DNA of 64,000 bases from the NCBI RefSeq assembly GCF_001435585.1, contig NZ_AZEC01000011.1, forward strand, positions 36,648 to 100,647, written 5' to 3'. Source of the stretch: Schleiferilactobacillus perolens DSM 12744. Its GTDB lineage: Bacteria > Bacillota > Bacilli > Lactobacillales > Lactobacillaceae. Under the pieces are notes generated by a model. It saw only the letters and a list, made by a program, of their open reading frames with translations, made no database searches and was not told the DNA's origin. Position 1 is the stretch's first letter; every line of letters starts with the position of its first letter. The position numbers and the translations under genes are program-made. This document shows, one piece after another, positions 7,645 through 16,593 of the stretch.

Positions 7645-9816
7645 TCACTCCTTCTCGTTATTGGTATCGTTCAACGGATTACTCATCAATGGAATGAACT
7701 TGCGGGGCGAGCTGCCGTCCATCTCTTTGTCGGCCTTCGCCACTTCTGGCCACAAGGTATCCGCAATATCTTTGGCATGGGCCAAGAGGTATTCCTGGGC
7801 ATTCAGCCGGGGCAGGCCGCGGCCGTCGATATGTTCCCAGCTGCCATCATTTTGCAGGATTCGGGTCTTCACGGTATCTTCCCAAAGAATGTTATAGATG
7901 TTGATCACCTGTTGGCGAATGGCGTCGCTCAGTAACGGGAACAATAACTCCACTCGGCGAGACAAGTTGCGATTCATCAGATCGGCACTGGACAGGAAGA
8001 CGTGCTCTTCACCGTCGGCATAGAAATAATAGATCCGGGAGTGTTCCAGAAAGCGGCCGACGATGGAATGAACAGTAATGTTTTCGCTGACGCCGGGAAT
8101 ACCTGGCCGCAGGTTACAAATACCCCGGACCAGTAAATGAATTTCGACACCCGCTGCGCTCGCTTCATACAGTTTCTCAATCATATCGGTATCTGACAAG
8201 GAATTCATTTTCATCTGGATGAAGCCGCGCTTGCCAGCTTGCACATTGGCGATTTCATTATCGATTTGTTCATGCAAGAATTTGCGAATACCCAAGGGGG
8301 CAATCACGAGTTTGTGAAAATACGGCGGTTCGGAGAAGCCAGAAAGCATGTTAAAGATGTTGGAAGCATCTAGCCCCATATCCACATCAGCGGTGAATAA
8401 GCCCATATCGGTGTAAAGGCGCGCGGTGACATCGTTATAGTTCCCAGTAGCCATGTGCATGTAACGGCGAATGCCATTTTCTTCTTGGCGAATGATCAAT
8501 GTCAACTTACAGTGGGTCTTCAAGCCAACCAAGCCATAAATAACGTGACAGCCGGCTTTTTCCAATTCATTAGCCCAATGAACGTTGTTTTCTTCATCAA
8601 AACGGGCCTTGAGTTCCACTAAGACGGTGACTTGCTTGCCATTTTCAGCCGCCCGTTTCAAATACGTGATAATCGGCGACTTGGATGATACTCGGTACAG
8701 CGTCATCTTAATGGCCAATGTCTGCGGATCCACAGCCGCCTGCTTAATGAGGTTCACGACTGGATTGAATGAATCATAGGGATGGTCCACAAAAATGTCG
8801 TGTTGAGCAATCAGATCGAACATGCTTTGTTCCTGCAAAGGCGCAGGTTCATACGGTGTAAACGGCGGGAAGACCAGATCTGGGTGGCCTTGGACATGTT
8901 TCACCAGTTGCGCCAGGAACTTCAGATTGATCGGGCCATTTACCCGGTAGATGCTGTCGGGTGTGAGGTGCAATTCTTTCGTTAGCCGTTTCACCAGACG
9001 CTCATCCATGTCGGCCTCGATCTCGATCCGCATCACTCCGCCGCGTTCCCGCTGCTTAAGCTGCTTCTCGATTTCTTTCATCAAATCTGAGGCATCTTCT
9101 TCTTCGACGTCCAAATCCATGTCCCGGGTGACCCGGAATACGGCCATGGCCTTCACGGAGAAGCCTAAGAATAATTCGGCGATGAAATGCTTGATGACCT
9201 CTTCTAACAGAATGAAAATATTGTCGCCGCCGGGCAATTTCACGACGCGAGGAAACACATCGGGGACCGGCACTAGCGCAAAGGATTTATCTGTTTTGTC
9301 TTTCTTGCCGTTTTTCCGGGCCAAGCGCAGCGCAATGTTTAACGTGTTATTCGCCACGAATGGGAATGGCCGAGAAACATCTACTGCCATCGGGGTCAAC
9401 ACTGGCATCACGGTTTGGTGGAAATAGTTGTCCAGGTAATCCGCTTGCTGCGGACGCAGGTGGGCGAAGTCGACCAAATGAATGTCGGCCTCTTCCAGCC
9501 GCGGCAGTAGCGAGCGGTTCAGCGTGGTGTATTGTTTATCCACCATCGCGTGGGTTTTTTCAGAAATCTTGCCCAACTGCACCTCGGGGGTCAAGCCGGC
9601 CGCGTCCGTTCCGGTGTAACCGACCCGCACCATTTTGTGCAAGGAAGCCACCCGAATGTTGAAAAATTCATCCAGGTTGCTTTGGGTGATTCCCAAGAAA
9701 CGCACCCGTTCCAGGAGCGGGTTGTTATTATCCCGGGCCTCTTCCAAGACCCGGTTATTGAAGTCCAGCCATGATAGTTCACGGTTGAAGAAATATTCCG
9801 GTTTAGTGAAGTCCAT
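7645..9816 (-). CDS. ppk: Polyphosphate kinase
   Basis: This is a 723-residue PPK1 that reversibly makes inorganic polyphosphate from ATP. It has the full four-domain layout: an N-terminal helical domain (residues 1-105, beginning FNRELSWLDFN), a head domain, and two phospholipase-D-like catalytic domains. His435 in GLKTHCKLTLI is the expected phosphohistidine and His592 in FLEHSRIYYFY the second catalytic His. YMHMATGNYND is the conserved segment between them. The start overlaps the upstream ppx gene by 14 bases, so translation is coupled. The product probably serves stress tolerance and phosphate storage. Confidence 0.95.
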   Translation of the reverse strand: MDFTKPEYFFNRELSWLDFNNRVLEEARDNNNPLLERVRFLGITQSNLDEFFNIRVASLHKMVRVGYTGTDAAGLTPEVQLGKISEKTHAMVDKQYTTLNRSLLPRLEEADIHLVDFAHLRPQQADYLDNYFHQTVMPVLTPMAVDVSRPFPFVANNTLNIALRLARKNGKKDKTDKSFALVPVPDVFPRVVKLPGGDNIFILLEEVIKHFIAELFLGFSVKAMAVFRVTRDMDLDVEEEDASDLMKEIEKQLKQRERGGVMRIEIEADMDERLVKRLTKELHLTPDSIYRVNGPINLKFLAQLVKHVQGHPDLVFPPFTPYEPAPLQEQSMFDLIAQHDIFVDHPYDSFNPVVNLIKQAAVDPQTLAIKMTLYRVSSKSPIITYLKRAAENGKQVTVLVELKARFDEENNVHWANELEKAGCHVIYGLVGLKTHCKLTLIIRQEENGIRRYMHMATGNYNDVTARLYTDMGLFTADVDMGLDASNIFNMLSGFSEPPYFHKLVIAPLGIRKFLHEQIDNEIANVQAGKRGFIQMKMNSLSDTDMIEKLYEASAAGVEIHLLVRGICNLRPGIPGVSENITVHSIVGRFLEHSRIYYFYADGEEHVFLSSADLMNRNLSRRVELLFPLLSDAIRQQVINIYNILWEDTVKTRILQNDGSWEHIDGRGLPRLNAQEYLLAHAKDIADTLWPEVAKADKEMDGSSPRKFIPLMSNPLNDTNNEKE

Positions 9817-11344
9817 ATTGTCCTTTTCCTTTCAATTCGGGCATGACACCATATACTTCGGCAAAGAAGCCCGCCCGCCGGTTGAACGACCATTTCTCAA
9901 GTTCAATATCGTCCTGGCTGGTGGCAGTGATCAATACTTTATCGTGTTTTTGCGAAACTGTAATCTTACTTATTTTTTGCTGGCGGGATACATCCAGCGC
10001 GTCAGCCAAGCGTAATATTGCGGCGAGTTTAGCGACCACCATGCGCTTGTCGTTAGGCAGATCCGACTCCTGCAACTCTTCAATGTTTGGCGAATCTGTG
10101 CTGTGGAATCGGGAAATTGTCCCCACCATTTGTTGCTCTTGAGTAGATAAGCCCAAGATCTCAGATGCCTGAATTAAGTAATCGGAGTGGCGATAGTGTT
10201 CATGAATGTCGACAAAGTTACCGATATCATTGAGAATCGCGGCAATCTGCAACAACAGTCGCTCGCGTTTACCTAAACTGTGCAGCTTGCGCAGCCGATC
10301 AAATAATTGCACAGCAAAATTGACCACCGTATCCCGGTGGGCTTTATCCACTTGATAGCGATCCGAAAGGGCCAGCGCTGATCGTAATATTTGGTCCTCC
10401 GGCTTAATCAACAAGTTATCGTTGTTTTGCCGCAATGCATACGCCACGGTCAATCCATCGATCAATTTCAAATTGGTAATGTCCATTTGCTGCGAACCAA
10501 AGAAGTTCAGCAATTGATGGACTAGGACCAATACTGGCTGCACCTGGACCACATCGGATTCCGGCATCTGATAGTGCGCCTGGATATACTGGTCACTGCT
10601 GTGTAAGATCTTATCGAATAGATCGGCAAAGGCCTGTTTGTCCAAGATCACGTGTCGTTTTTCAGCGGGAATCAATTGTTCCATGATCGACAACGCCGAA
10701 CCCATCACGATCATCGTCGGATACTGCTCATCCACCGGCAGCATGCGTTTGAAGTCCCGCAGCTGACTGGCAAGATAATCGGCCAGCACCTCACTGTAAT
10801 TGGGGACATTGCGTTTGACATCCCGCATGGCTTCAAACACCCGCAGCGGTCCAAGTTTCAATGTCCGTGAAAAAATGAACTGCCGCTTTTTATAGAACGT
10901 TAATTCCACGCTGCCAGAGGAAATATCCACCAGAATGGCTGCCGTATTAATGATATTACGGAAATTGGGGAGGAAGGCATCTGTCGCCAAATTGCGATAC
11001 AATGCTTCCTGACTTTGATTGACCCAAGTAATATCATAACCGGTGCGATCCTGCAGCTGTTCCCGGACAAATTCCGAATTGGCCGCCTCGGCCATGGAAT
11101 GGGTAGCCACCACATGCACTGGGTCGGCACCCACACCGGCGAAGAGCAACCTGGCCTGGCCCAATATTTCCGTCACCCGGTTAACTGTATCCGGGCTGAT
11201 GCGTTTACTGGTAAAAATATCCTCACCAATATCGACATCCGTTGAGGCACTCTCAATGGTGTGTATCTTGCGGTCCACTGCGCGCACAAATACATTCTGT
11301 GCACCAATCACCACAAATCCAATAATTCCTGTGTTTTTTGCCAT
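9803..11344 (-). CDS. ppx1: Ppx/GppA family protein with degenerate active-site motifs and C-terminal HD-like domain
   Basis: This is a long-form Ppx of 513 residues. The ATG at 11344 has AGGGAG nine bases upstream; a TTG ten codons earlier is rejected. The first phosphate loop, normally DxGSNS, reads VIGAQN, and the second reads VDISSGSVEL instead of DxGGGSxEL. The C-terminal region (about 310-513) resembles the HD module of GppA, but its usual HD pair reads ND in AAILNDIGNF. It heads the ppx-ppk-ppx operon, with a TATAAT at 11383-11378. It may be a weak or regulatory partner rather than a working exopolyphosphatase (inference). Confidence 0.8.
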   Translation of the reverse strand: MAKNTGIIGFVVIGAQNVFVRAVDRKIHTIESASTDVDIGEDIFTSKRISPDTVNRVTEILGQARLLFAGVGADPVHVVATHSMAEAANSEFVREQLQDRTGYDITWVNQSQEALYRNLATDAFLPNFRNIINTAAILVDISSGSVELTFYKKRQFIFSRTLKLGPLRVFEAMRDVKRNVPNYSEVLADYLASQLRDFKRMLPVDEQYPTMIVMGSALSIMEQLIPAEKRHVILDKQAFADLFDKILHSSDQYIQAHYQMPESDVVQVQPVLVLVHQLLNFFGSQQMDITNLKLIDGLTVAYALRQNNDNLLIKPEDQILRSALALSDRYQVDKAHRDTVVNFAVQLFDRLRKLHSLGKRERLLLQIAAILNDIGNFVDIHEHYRHSDYLIQASEILGLSTQEQQMVGTISRFHSTDSPNIEELQESDLPNDKRMVVAKLAAILRLADALDVSRQQKISKITVSQKHDKVLITATSQDDIELEKWSFNRRAGFFAEVYGVMPELKGKGQYGLH

Positions 11345-11377
11345 CGTGTCCCGCTCCCTACTTGTGACTTGCAAACT

Positions 11378-11383
11378 AATTAT
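11378..11383 (-). promoter_or_regulatory. -10 element of the ppx-ppk-ppx operon
   Basis: TATAAT on the minus strand lies 34 bases before the ppx1 start and just after the terminator of the glycosidase operon. No clear -35 is visible. The position and consensus match make it the likely operon promoter. Confidence 0.45.
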
Positions 11384-11399
11384 AACCCACGAAAGGCCG

Positions 11400-11436
11400 A
11401 AAAAGGCGGGTGATGCCCGGATTGGTCCACCCGCCA
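11400..11436 (-). terminator. Terminator of the fucosidase-glycosidase operon
   Basis: Read on the minus strand, GGCGGGTG pairs with CACCCGCC and is followed by TTTTTC, directly after the GH3 stop codon at 11447. Confidence 0.75.
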
Positions 11437-11446
11437 GTGTAAAAAG

Positions 11447-13852
11447 TTAGTATCGATTCCGGATTGCCCGCCAATAACGGCGATTCGCAATTCCCACTAA
11501 ACGATTGACCACCGCTAACGGCAGCATGCCGCTGGACTGCTGTGCCAAGCGAATAATCGGCGTATCCATGATGATTTTCTCCATGAAACGGTCCGCCGGT
11601 GTGGTGGGATTTTTCGTACCAATCATCTTTTCTCTAGCCAAATCCATGATGTGCCGATTCGTCCAAGAGTATTCGCTTAATTCCTGCGGGGTGCTCAGCG
11701 GTGTATACATACCAGGCACTGGCGCACGATCGACAGGCACATGCAAGCCACTCATTTCTTCAAACGCTGCCATAGACGGATGGCCCTGGAGACGAATATA
11801 CCAATCCGGCACTTTGACAGGCCGGACACTGGTATTTTCTCCTGCCAGCGTGATGGGCAAGACAAGACCAGCCGCATTGCTGCTGGTGGCTACCCGGATT
11901 TGGCGTTGACCGGTGGGCAGCAGCCAGCGTTGATCGTGATCATCCCATTCTTTGAAGGCCTGGGCGGGCAGTGTGATGGTGACGATTTGACTCGTCCCTG
12001 CCGCCAAGAACACTTTAGCGAAACCCTGCAGTGTCTGCTTGGGCGTCAATGCCTTAGTGTCCGCCGCGGCATCGCCGACATACACCTGGACCACTTCCGC
12101 ACCGTCGGTTGTGCCGTTGTTCGTCACCGTCACATTGACCTGCACCTGACCATCCGGGGTAATCTGTGCTGCTGACAAAGCGGCATTCTGTAACGTGAAG
12201 TCCGTGTAGCTGAGGCCAAACCCAAACGGAAAACGCACTGGTACGGCAGCTTTATCATAATAGCGATAACCCACATAGACACTTTCAGCGTATCCGACTG
12301 ACCCATTATTTTTGCCATACAACTGACTGGAAGGCACATCTTGATACTGCATTGGGTAGGTTTCTGCCAATTTCCCACTAGGATTCACAATACCGTAGAG
12401 GAGCCGAGAAGCCGCGTTACCCACAGACTCACCGCCGAGATACAGATTAAGCAGGCCCTGAACATGATCCGTCCAAGGCAGCTCGACGGGTGCACCGGCG
12501 ATCAAGAGCACTACGATGTGCGGATTGACTGCGGCAATGGCTTCAATCAGCTTGTTTTGCACTGCCGGCAAAGCCATGGTAGTACGATCAAAGCCTTCCG
12601 ATTCATCAATTTCCGGCAAGCCAGCCACAAAAATGACTTTATCAGCGTCCCGGGCGGCGGCCACAGCCGCGGCCGCATCAACGCCTGTATCATCAGTCAA
12701 CCGGTAGCCAGGTTCGTAATGATAGGCCACATGGGCATTATCCAATCCCTCTAAAATGGATACCTGGGTGGGCGGATTGATGTGGGATGACCCGGCCCCT
12801 TGGAACCGGGTCTGCTCCGCCATCTCGCCCACCACCACGATGTTGTCTGTCTCCTTGAGAGGCAAAATGTGGTCATCGTTTTTCAACAACACTGCTGCGT
12901 TTTCTTCGATTTTTTGGGCCAACTGGGCATTGTCGGTCAATAGTTTTTGCCGATCGCCCTGGAATGCTGGCCGCTTCTTTTGGGCCAACTGCGCAATTTT
13001 TGCTACCGCCCGAGTAAGGGCCGTGGGCGCTAATCGGCCATCGGCTAACCCTTGCAATGCTTGCTGATCGAACATATGACCATCGCCAGGCATTTCTAAA
13101 TCCGTCCCGGCATTGAGACTAGCCACTTTGTCATTCAGCGCGCCCCAGTCGGTAATGACTGCGCCATTGAATCCCCACGTCTTACGCAGGACATCGCTCA
13201 ACAAATACCGGTTATCGCTGGCGTAAGTCCCGTTGATGCGATTGTAAGAACACATTACTCCCTCTGGCTGAGCAGCTTTGACGGCAATGCGAAAGGCAGT
13301 GAGATACAGCTCATGCAGGGCAATCGGATCGACGATGGAATTGGACCGCAGCCGATCATTTTCCTGATTGTTGGCGGCAAAATGTTTCACACAGGCGCCA
13401 ACACCGGTGGATTGAATACCCTTGACCCATCCCGCCGCCAAGTGGCCAGTTAATACAGGATCTTCTGAGAAATACTCAAAATTACGGCCGCACAGTGGGT
13501 TGCGTTTGATATTCAGTCCCGGACCCAGGACCATGTCCACATCCAGACTGCGGGCTTCCTGACCGATAGCCGCCCCCATAGCGGCCACTAACGCCGGATC
13601 CCAAGTACAGGCCAGGGCACTGCCAGTGGGAAAAGCCGTACTTGGTTCACTGTGGTTGATCCCCAAGGCATCCCCGGCACCGGCCTGATAGCGCAGCCCA
13701 TGGGGGCCGTCACTCATCCGGAAGCGGGGAATATTCGCCGCGGGAAATGCCTCGGTCCCCCAGAAGTCGGCCCCACTGGTCAATTTAACCTGTTCCTCCG
13801 GGGTCAATCCATAAGCATTCGGCACATTATATTGTTTTTGTTTTTTCAACAT
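11447..13852 (-). CDS. Glycoside hydrolase family 3 beta-glycosidase
   Basis: This 801-residue cytoplasmic GH3 enzyme, with no signal peptide, removes terminal beta-linked sugars such as glucose or xylose. Visible parts: an N-terminal TIM-barrel domain with the substrate-binding KHFAANNQENDR near residues 159-170 and the nucleophile Asp in AVITDWGALND; then the alpha/beta sandwich domain (AVLLKNDDHILPL onward). The fibronectin-III-like domain ends around TLPAQAFKEWD, and a C-terminal tail of about 100 residues follows. AAGGAG precedes the ATG. It lies 22 bases after the GH29 stop, so the two are co-transcribed and may act in sequence on one glycan. Confidence 0.9.
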   Translation of the reverse strand: MLKKQKQYNVPNAYGLTPEEQVKLTSGADFWGTEAFPAANIPRFRMSDGPHGLRYQAGAGDALGINHSEPSTAFPTGSALACTWDPALVAAMGAAIGQEARSLDVDMVLGPGLNIKRNPLCGRNFEYFSEDPVLTGHLAAGWVKGIQSTGVGACVKHFAANNQENDRLRSNSIVDPIALHELYLTAFRIAVKAAQPEGVMCSYNRINGTYASDNRYLLSDVLRKTWGFNGAVITDWGALNDKVASLNAGTDLEMPGDGHMFDQQALQGLADGRLAPTALTRAVAKIAQLAQKKRPAFQGDRQKLLTDNAQLAQKIEENAAVLLKNDDHILPLKETDNIVVVGEMAEQTRFQGAGSSHINPPTQVSILEGLDNAHVAYHYEPGYRLTDDTGVDAAAAVAAARDADKVIFVAGLPEIDESEGFDRTTMALPAVQNKLIEAIAAVNPHIVVLLIAGAPVELPWTDHVQGLLNLYLGGESVGNAASRLLYGIVNPSGKLAETYPMQYQDVPSSQLYGKNNGSVGYAESVYVGYRYYDKAAVPVRFPFGFGLSYTDFTLQNAALSAAQITPDGQVQVNVTVTNNGTTDGAEVVQVYVGDAAADTKALTPKQTLQGFAKVFLAAGTSQIVTITLPAQAFKEWDDHDQRWLLPTGQRQIRVATSSNAAGLVLPITLAGENTSVRPVKVPDWYIRLQGHPSMAAFEEMSGLHVPVDRAPVPGMYTPLSTPQELSEYSWTNRHIMDLAREKMIGTKNPTTPADRFMEKIIMDTPIIRLAQQSSGMLPLAVVNRLVGIANRRYWRAIRNRY

Positions 13853-13874
13853 ACTCTCTCCTTCCCCAAAAGGG

Positions 13875-15344
13875 TCACGCCAGTGCCAGCTTGAATACCA
13901 TTGGCATGTTGCCAGCTACAGGCTGAGTCGTCGTTAAAGTCAGTGCGGTGTCATCTTGATGGGTCGCCACCGGTGCCCCATCGGCGAGGATCGTGGCCTT
14001 CTTGATCGGGGCCACCAAACCATCATTGTCTTTCTTTAACGCCGCAATCGTGAACGTGGTTCGATTATTTGGCGCTAACGCAAACACGTACAGTGCCCCA
14101 GGCCGATACGTGAACCGATAATCGTCATCACCATAATGATAGTCTTCTGAAAAAGTCCCTGCTTGCTGTTGGGTTCCCTGGCCAAAGAACTTGTACGGAC
14201 CCGTGCCCCAGATTGCCTCTTGGTTGGCGTGATTCCACTGCCCCAAGTGCTGCAAAATCGCGACATCTTCCGGTGCCAGCGTACCGTCACTCTTGGGGCC
14301 AATATTCAGGCAGAAGACACCATTCTTACTAATCACATCCGCAAACACTTGGGCAATCTCTGCTGGGGATTTGTATTCATTGTTTTCAGTGTACCCCCAT
14401 GAATGACGGGCTGTCGCCGTTTCGGCTTGCCACAAGCGTGGGGCGATATTGCCCAAGGTGCCCCGCTCTTGCACCAGTGTCCCCGTCCCATACATCAAGG
14501 CGTCGTATTTGTAATTGATTGTCGCGTCCATACCCCATTCCCGGGCACGGTTGTAACAATAGGCGGCAAAACGCTGGACGTGGGAACGAAAAGCTGGTTC
14601 CGAAATCCACCAATCAAAATACATCGTCGCCGGATGGAAGCGATCCACCATTTCCGCTGAATTCACCAACCAATCATCCAACCAGGCGGCAGTGGGCACA
14701 ATACCCTGTTCACCTAGCAGATAGGCCTGTTCGTTATTCTTCGTCGTGTTGGTGACCGCCGGACCATAGAAATCGCGGTATTGATCGTCTTGTACTTCGG
14801 TGGGAAAACCCACTGTGCGCCCACCATTGAAGAACCAGAAGTGCTCCGCGCGGTGACTGGAAATGCTGAAATGAATTCCCTGATGGTCAGCCGCTTGGTG
14901 TAATGCCGCCATCACATCCCGGTGCGGACCCATTTGGGCGGCGTTATACGGGCTGAAATCACTGGCGTACATTTTGAAGCCGTCATGATGCTCGCCCACC
15001 GGCAAGATAAACCGGGCGCCGCTTTCTTTGATTAGCTGCAACCAAGCTGCTGGGTCAAAGTTTTCCGCTTTGAACATCGGAATGAAATCCCGATAGTTAA
15101 ACTCCGGGCCATATGTTTTCTGATGGTGATCAAATACCTTCGTTCCCCGGTAATACATTAACCGCGGATACCACTCACTGCCAAATGCCGGCACACTATA
15201 AACGCCCCAATGGATGAAAATCCCGAGTTTGGCATCCTGATACCAGGCGGGTTGGGGCATGGTCGCCAGGCTTTCCCATGTGGGCCGAAATGGTCCTTGA
15301 GCATTGACCTGATCAATTTGCGTCAGATAGTCCTGCTGATTCAT
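13875..15344 (-). CDS. Alpha-L-fucosidase, glycoside hydrolase family 29
   Basis: This 489-residue intracellular exo-enzyme hydrolyses terminal alpha-L-fucose. The N-terminus carries the GH29 start signature GIFIHWGVYSVPAFGSEWY at about 41-59. The nucleophile Asp lies near residue 244 in MYFDWWISEP, where the family usually has FDxxW. GARFILPVGEHHDGF near 109-123 is the conserved substrate pocket. A beta-sandwich C-terminal domain follows from about residue 390. There is no signal peptide, so it acts on imported oligosaccharides. It is first in an operon with the GH3 gene; its upstream region holds a cre-like site and a palindrome. Confidence 0.9.
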   Translation of the reverse strand: MNQQDYLTQIDQVNAQGPFRPTWESLATMPQPAWYQDAKLGIFIHWGVYSVPAFGSEWYPRLMYYRGTKVFDHHQKTYGPEFNYRDFIPMFKAENFDPAAWLQLIKESGARFILPVGEHHDGFKMYASDFSPYNAAQMGPHRDVMAALHQAADHQGIHFSISSHRAEHFWFFNGGRTVGFPTEVQDDQYRDFYGPAVTNTTKNNEQAYLLGEQGIVPTAAWLDDWLVNSAEMVDRFHPATMYFDWWISEPAFRSHVQRFAAYCYNRAREWGMDATINYKYDALMYGTGTLVQERGTLGNIAPRLWQAETATARHSWGYTENNEYKSPAEIAQVFADVISKNGVFCLNIGPKSDGTLAPEDVAILQHLGQWNHANQEAIWGTGPYKFFGQGTQQQAGTFSEDYHYGDDDYRFTYRPGALYVFALAPNNRTTFTIAALKKDNDGLVAPIKKATILADGAPVATHQDDTALTLTTTQPVAGNMPMVFKLALA

Positions 15345-15367
15345 CGCTTTTCACCTATTTCCTTGTC

Positions 15368-15420
15368 GTTTTCGAAAACAAGATCCACAGTTTCAATTAT
15401 ACGTCAGAAAAGCGGTTACA
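15368..15420 (-). promoter_or_regulatory. Fucosidase operon promoter with cre-like site and palindrome
   Basis: On the minus strand, TATAAT lies at 15401-15396. TGTAACCGCTTTTC at 15420-15407 matches the CcpA cre consensus TGWAANCGNTNWCA at 12 of 14 positions and covers the -35 area, fitting catabolite repression. Downstream, GTTTTCGAAAAC at 15368-15379 is a perfect 12-base palindrome near +20, a possible operator for a LacI-type repressor. No regulator gene is adjacent. Predicted only. Confidence 0.45.
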
Positions 15421-15462
15421 TGGTACAATACAATTAATCATAAGTGGGAGGGGTTGGTTGTT

Positions 15463-16539
15463 GTGATATCTGATTTAGTCCTCACAATTCAAGCAGTATA
15501 TGGTGCCCCGGAGGAATTGCATGCCGTCATCACACCTGCGGCCGTGACCGTCAGCATGACCAGTCTGACTAGTCGGCCGCGCACGACGATCAGCCAGACC
15601 CTCCAAGGCGCGGATGCGGCGGAGTGGCATAATCGGTTGGCCAAGCTGGGCATCGCCAAGTGGGAGGATCATTACGCCCCGGCCGCCGATGCGGTGATTT
15701 TGGCCGGGACGAAGTGGCAACTGGTCATCACGCAAACGAGTGGTGAAACCCGGACGATGACCGGTGATACTGCATTTCCCCCGGGCTGGGAGGAGTTAAT
15801 CACCCTTCTGCGCCAATCTGCACTGGCGGTGAATGGTCATATCGTCCAACCCATCCGTTGGCAATTTGATTACGTTCGGTTTGCAGATCTGCGCTTTCCA
15901 CAGTTTCATGGGCCCAGTGACGCCTTGCATCACGTGGCTATTTTCCAGCGCACATTGGCCATCGATCCCGGCCAAGGCGCCGTGGTGGTGCACACGACCT
16001 TCAGCGATAATCGGCGCAACCATACCGAGCAATATACTGATCCGGCCCTGACCCAGTGGCTGGTCCTACGCATTGGTGAGGCATTGGCCGAGCTGGGCGA
16101 CCTGCAAACCATGAAGCTGGATACCTTGGATTATCCCGATGCCATTTTCGGTGTCATTTTGACGTACCCCGGCGATGAGCAAATTGTGGTGCAAGTGGAT
16201 GCTGATGATCCGGATATGCGCGATTTTTGGCGGGTACTGAATCAGCTGTTGACCCAGGGGTTGAATTTGGCCGACCAAAGTGCCGCTGCGGAGTGGCGCA
16301 AGCTGGGACCAGTGCTGGAATACTTCGTGGCGGTCACCTTTGATGACAGCGGCAAGGCGTATTATTATCGTTCCGACTTAACGGATTTAGCCATCGATGA
16401 TCGGGTCATTGTGCCAGTAGGCCAGAGCAACCACCTGTTAACCGGCACGATCGTGGACATCACGACGGACCTGCCCGCCAATTTGCCGATCCCGCCAGAA
16501 GACATCAAATCCGTCATCCGCAAAAAAGAAGTGCTTTAG
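15463..16539 (+). CDS. Hypothetical protein, about 358 residues
   Basis: I do not recognise this protein. It is soluble, acidic, and has no signal peptide or membrane segment. The middle holds several Trp/Asp-rich stretches (REWH-type motifs are absent). The last 70 residues (AYYYRSDLTDLAIDDRVIVP, then a Gly-rich turn and IPPEDIKSVIRK) look like a small beta-barrel module seen at the C-terminus of other uncharacterised bacterial proteins. The GTG at 15463 is preferred over TTG at 15454, because GGGAGGGG (15446-15453) abuts the TTG but is nine bases from the GTG. TACAAT at 15425-15430 may be its -10. It is divergent from the fucosidase operon. Confidence 0.65.
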   Translation: MISDLVLTIQAVYGAPEELHAVITPAAVTVSMTSLTSRPRTTISQTLQGADAAEWHNRLAKLGIAKWEDHYAPAADAVILAGTKWQLVITQTSGETRTMTGDTAFPPGWEELITLLRQSALAVNGHIVQPIRWQFDYVRFADLRFPQFHGPSDALHHVAIFQRTLAIDPGQGAVVVHTTFSDNRRNHTEQYTDPALTQWLVLRIGEALAELGDLQTMKLDTLDYPDAIFGVILTYPGDEQIVVQVDADDPDMRDFWRVLNQLLTQGLNLADQSAAAEWRKLGPVLEYFVAVTFDDSGKAYYYRSDLTDLAIDDRVIVPVGQSNHLLTGTIVDITTDLPANLPIPPEDIKSVIRKKEVL

Positions 16540-16593
16540 CCTGTTGGAATATGCTACGGTGAATATAGAAAATAAATTAAGGAAGTGGACTTT

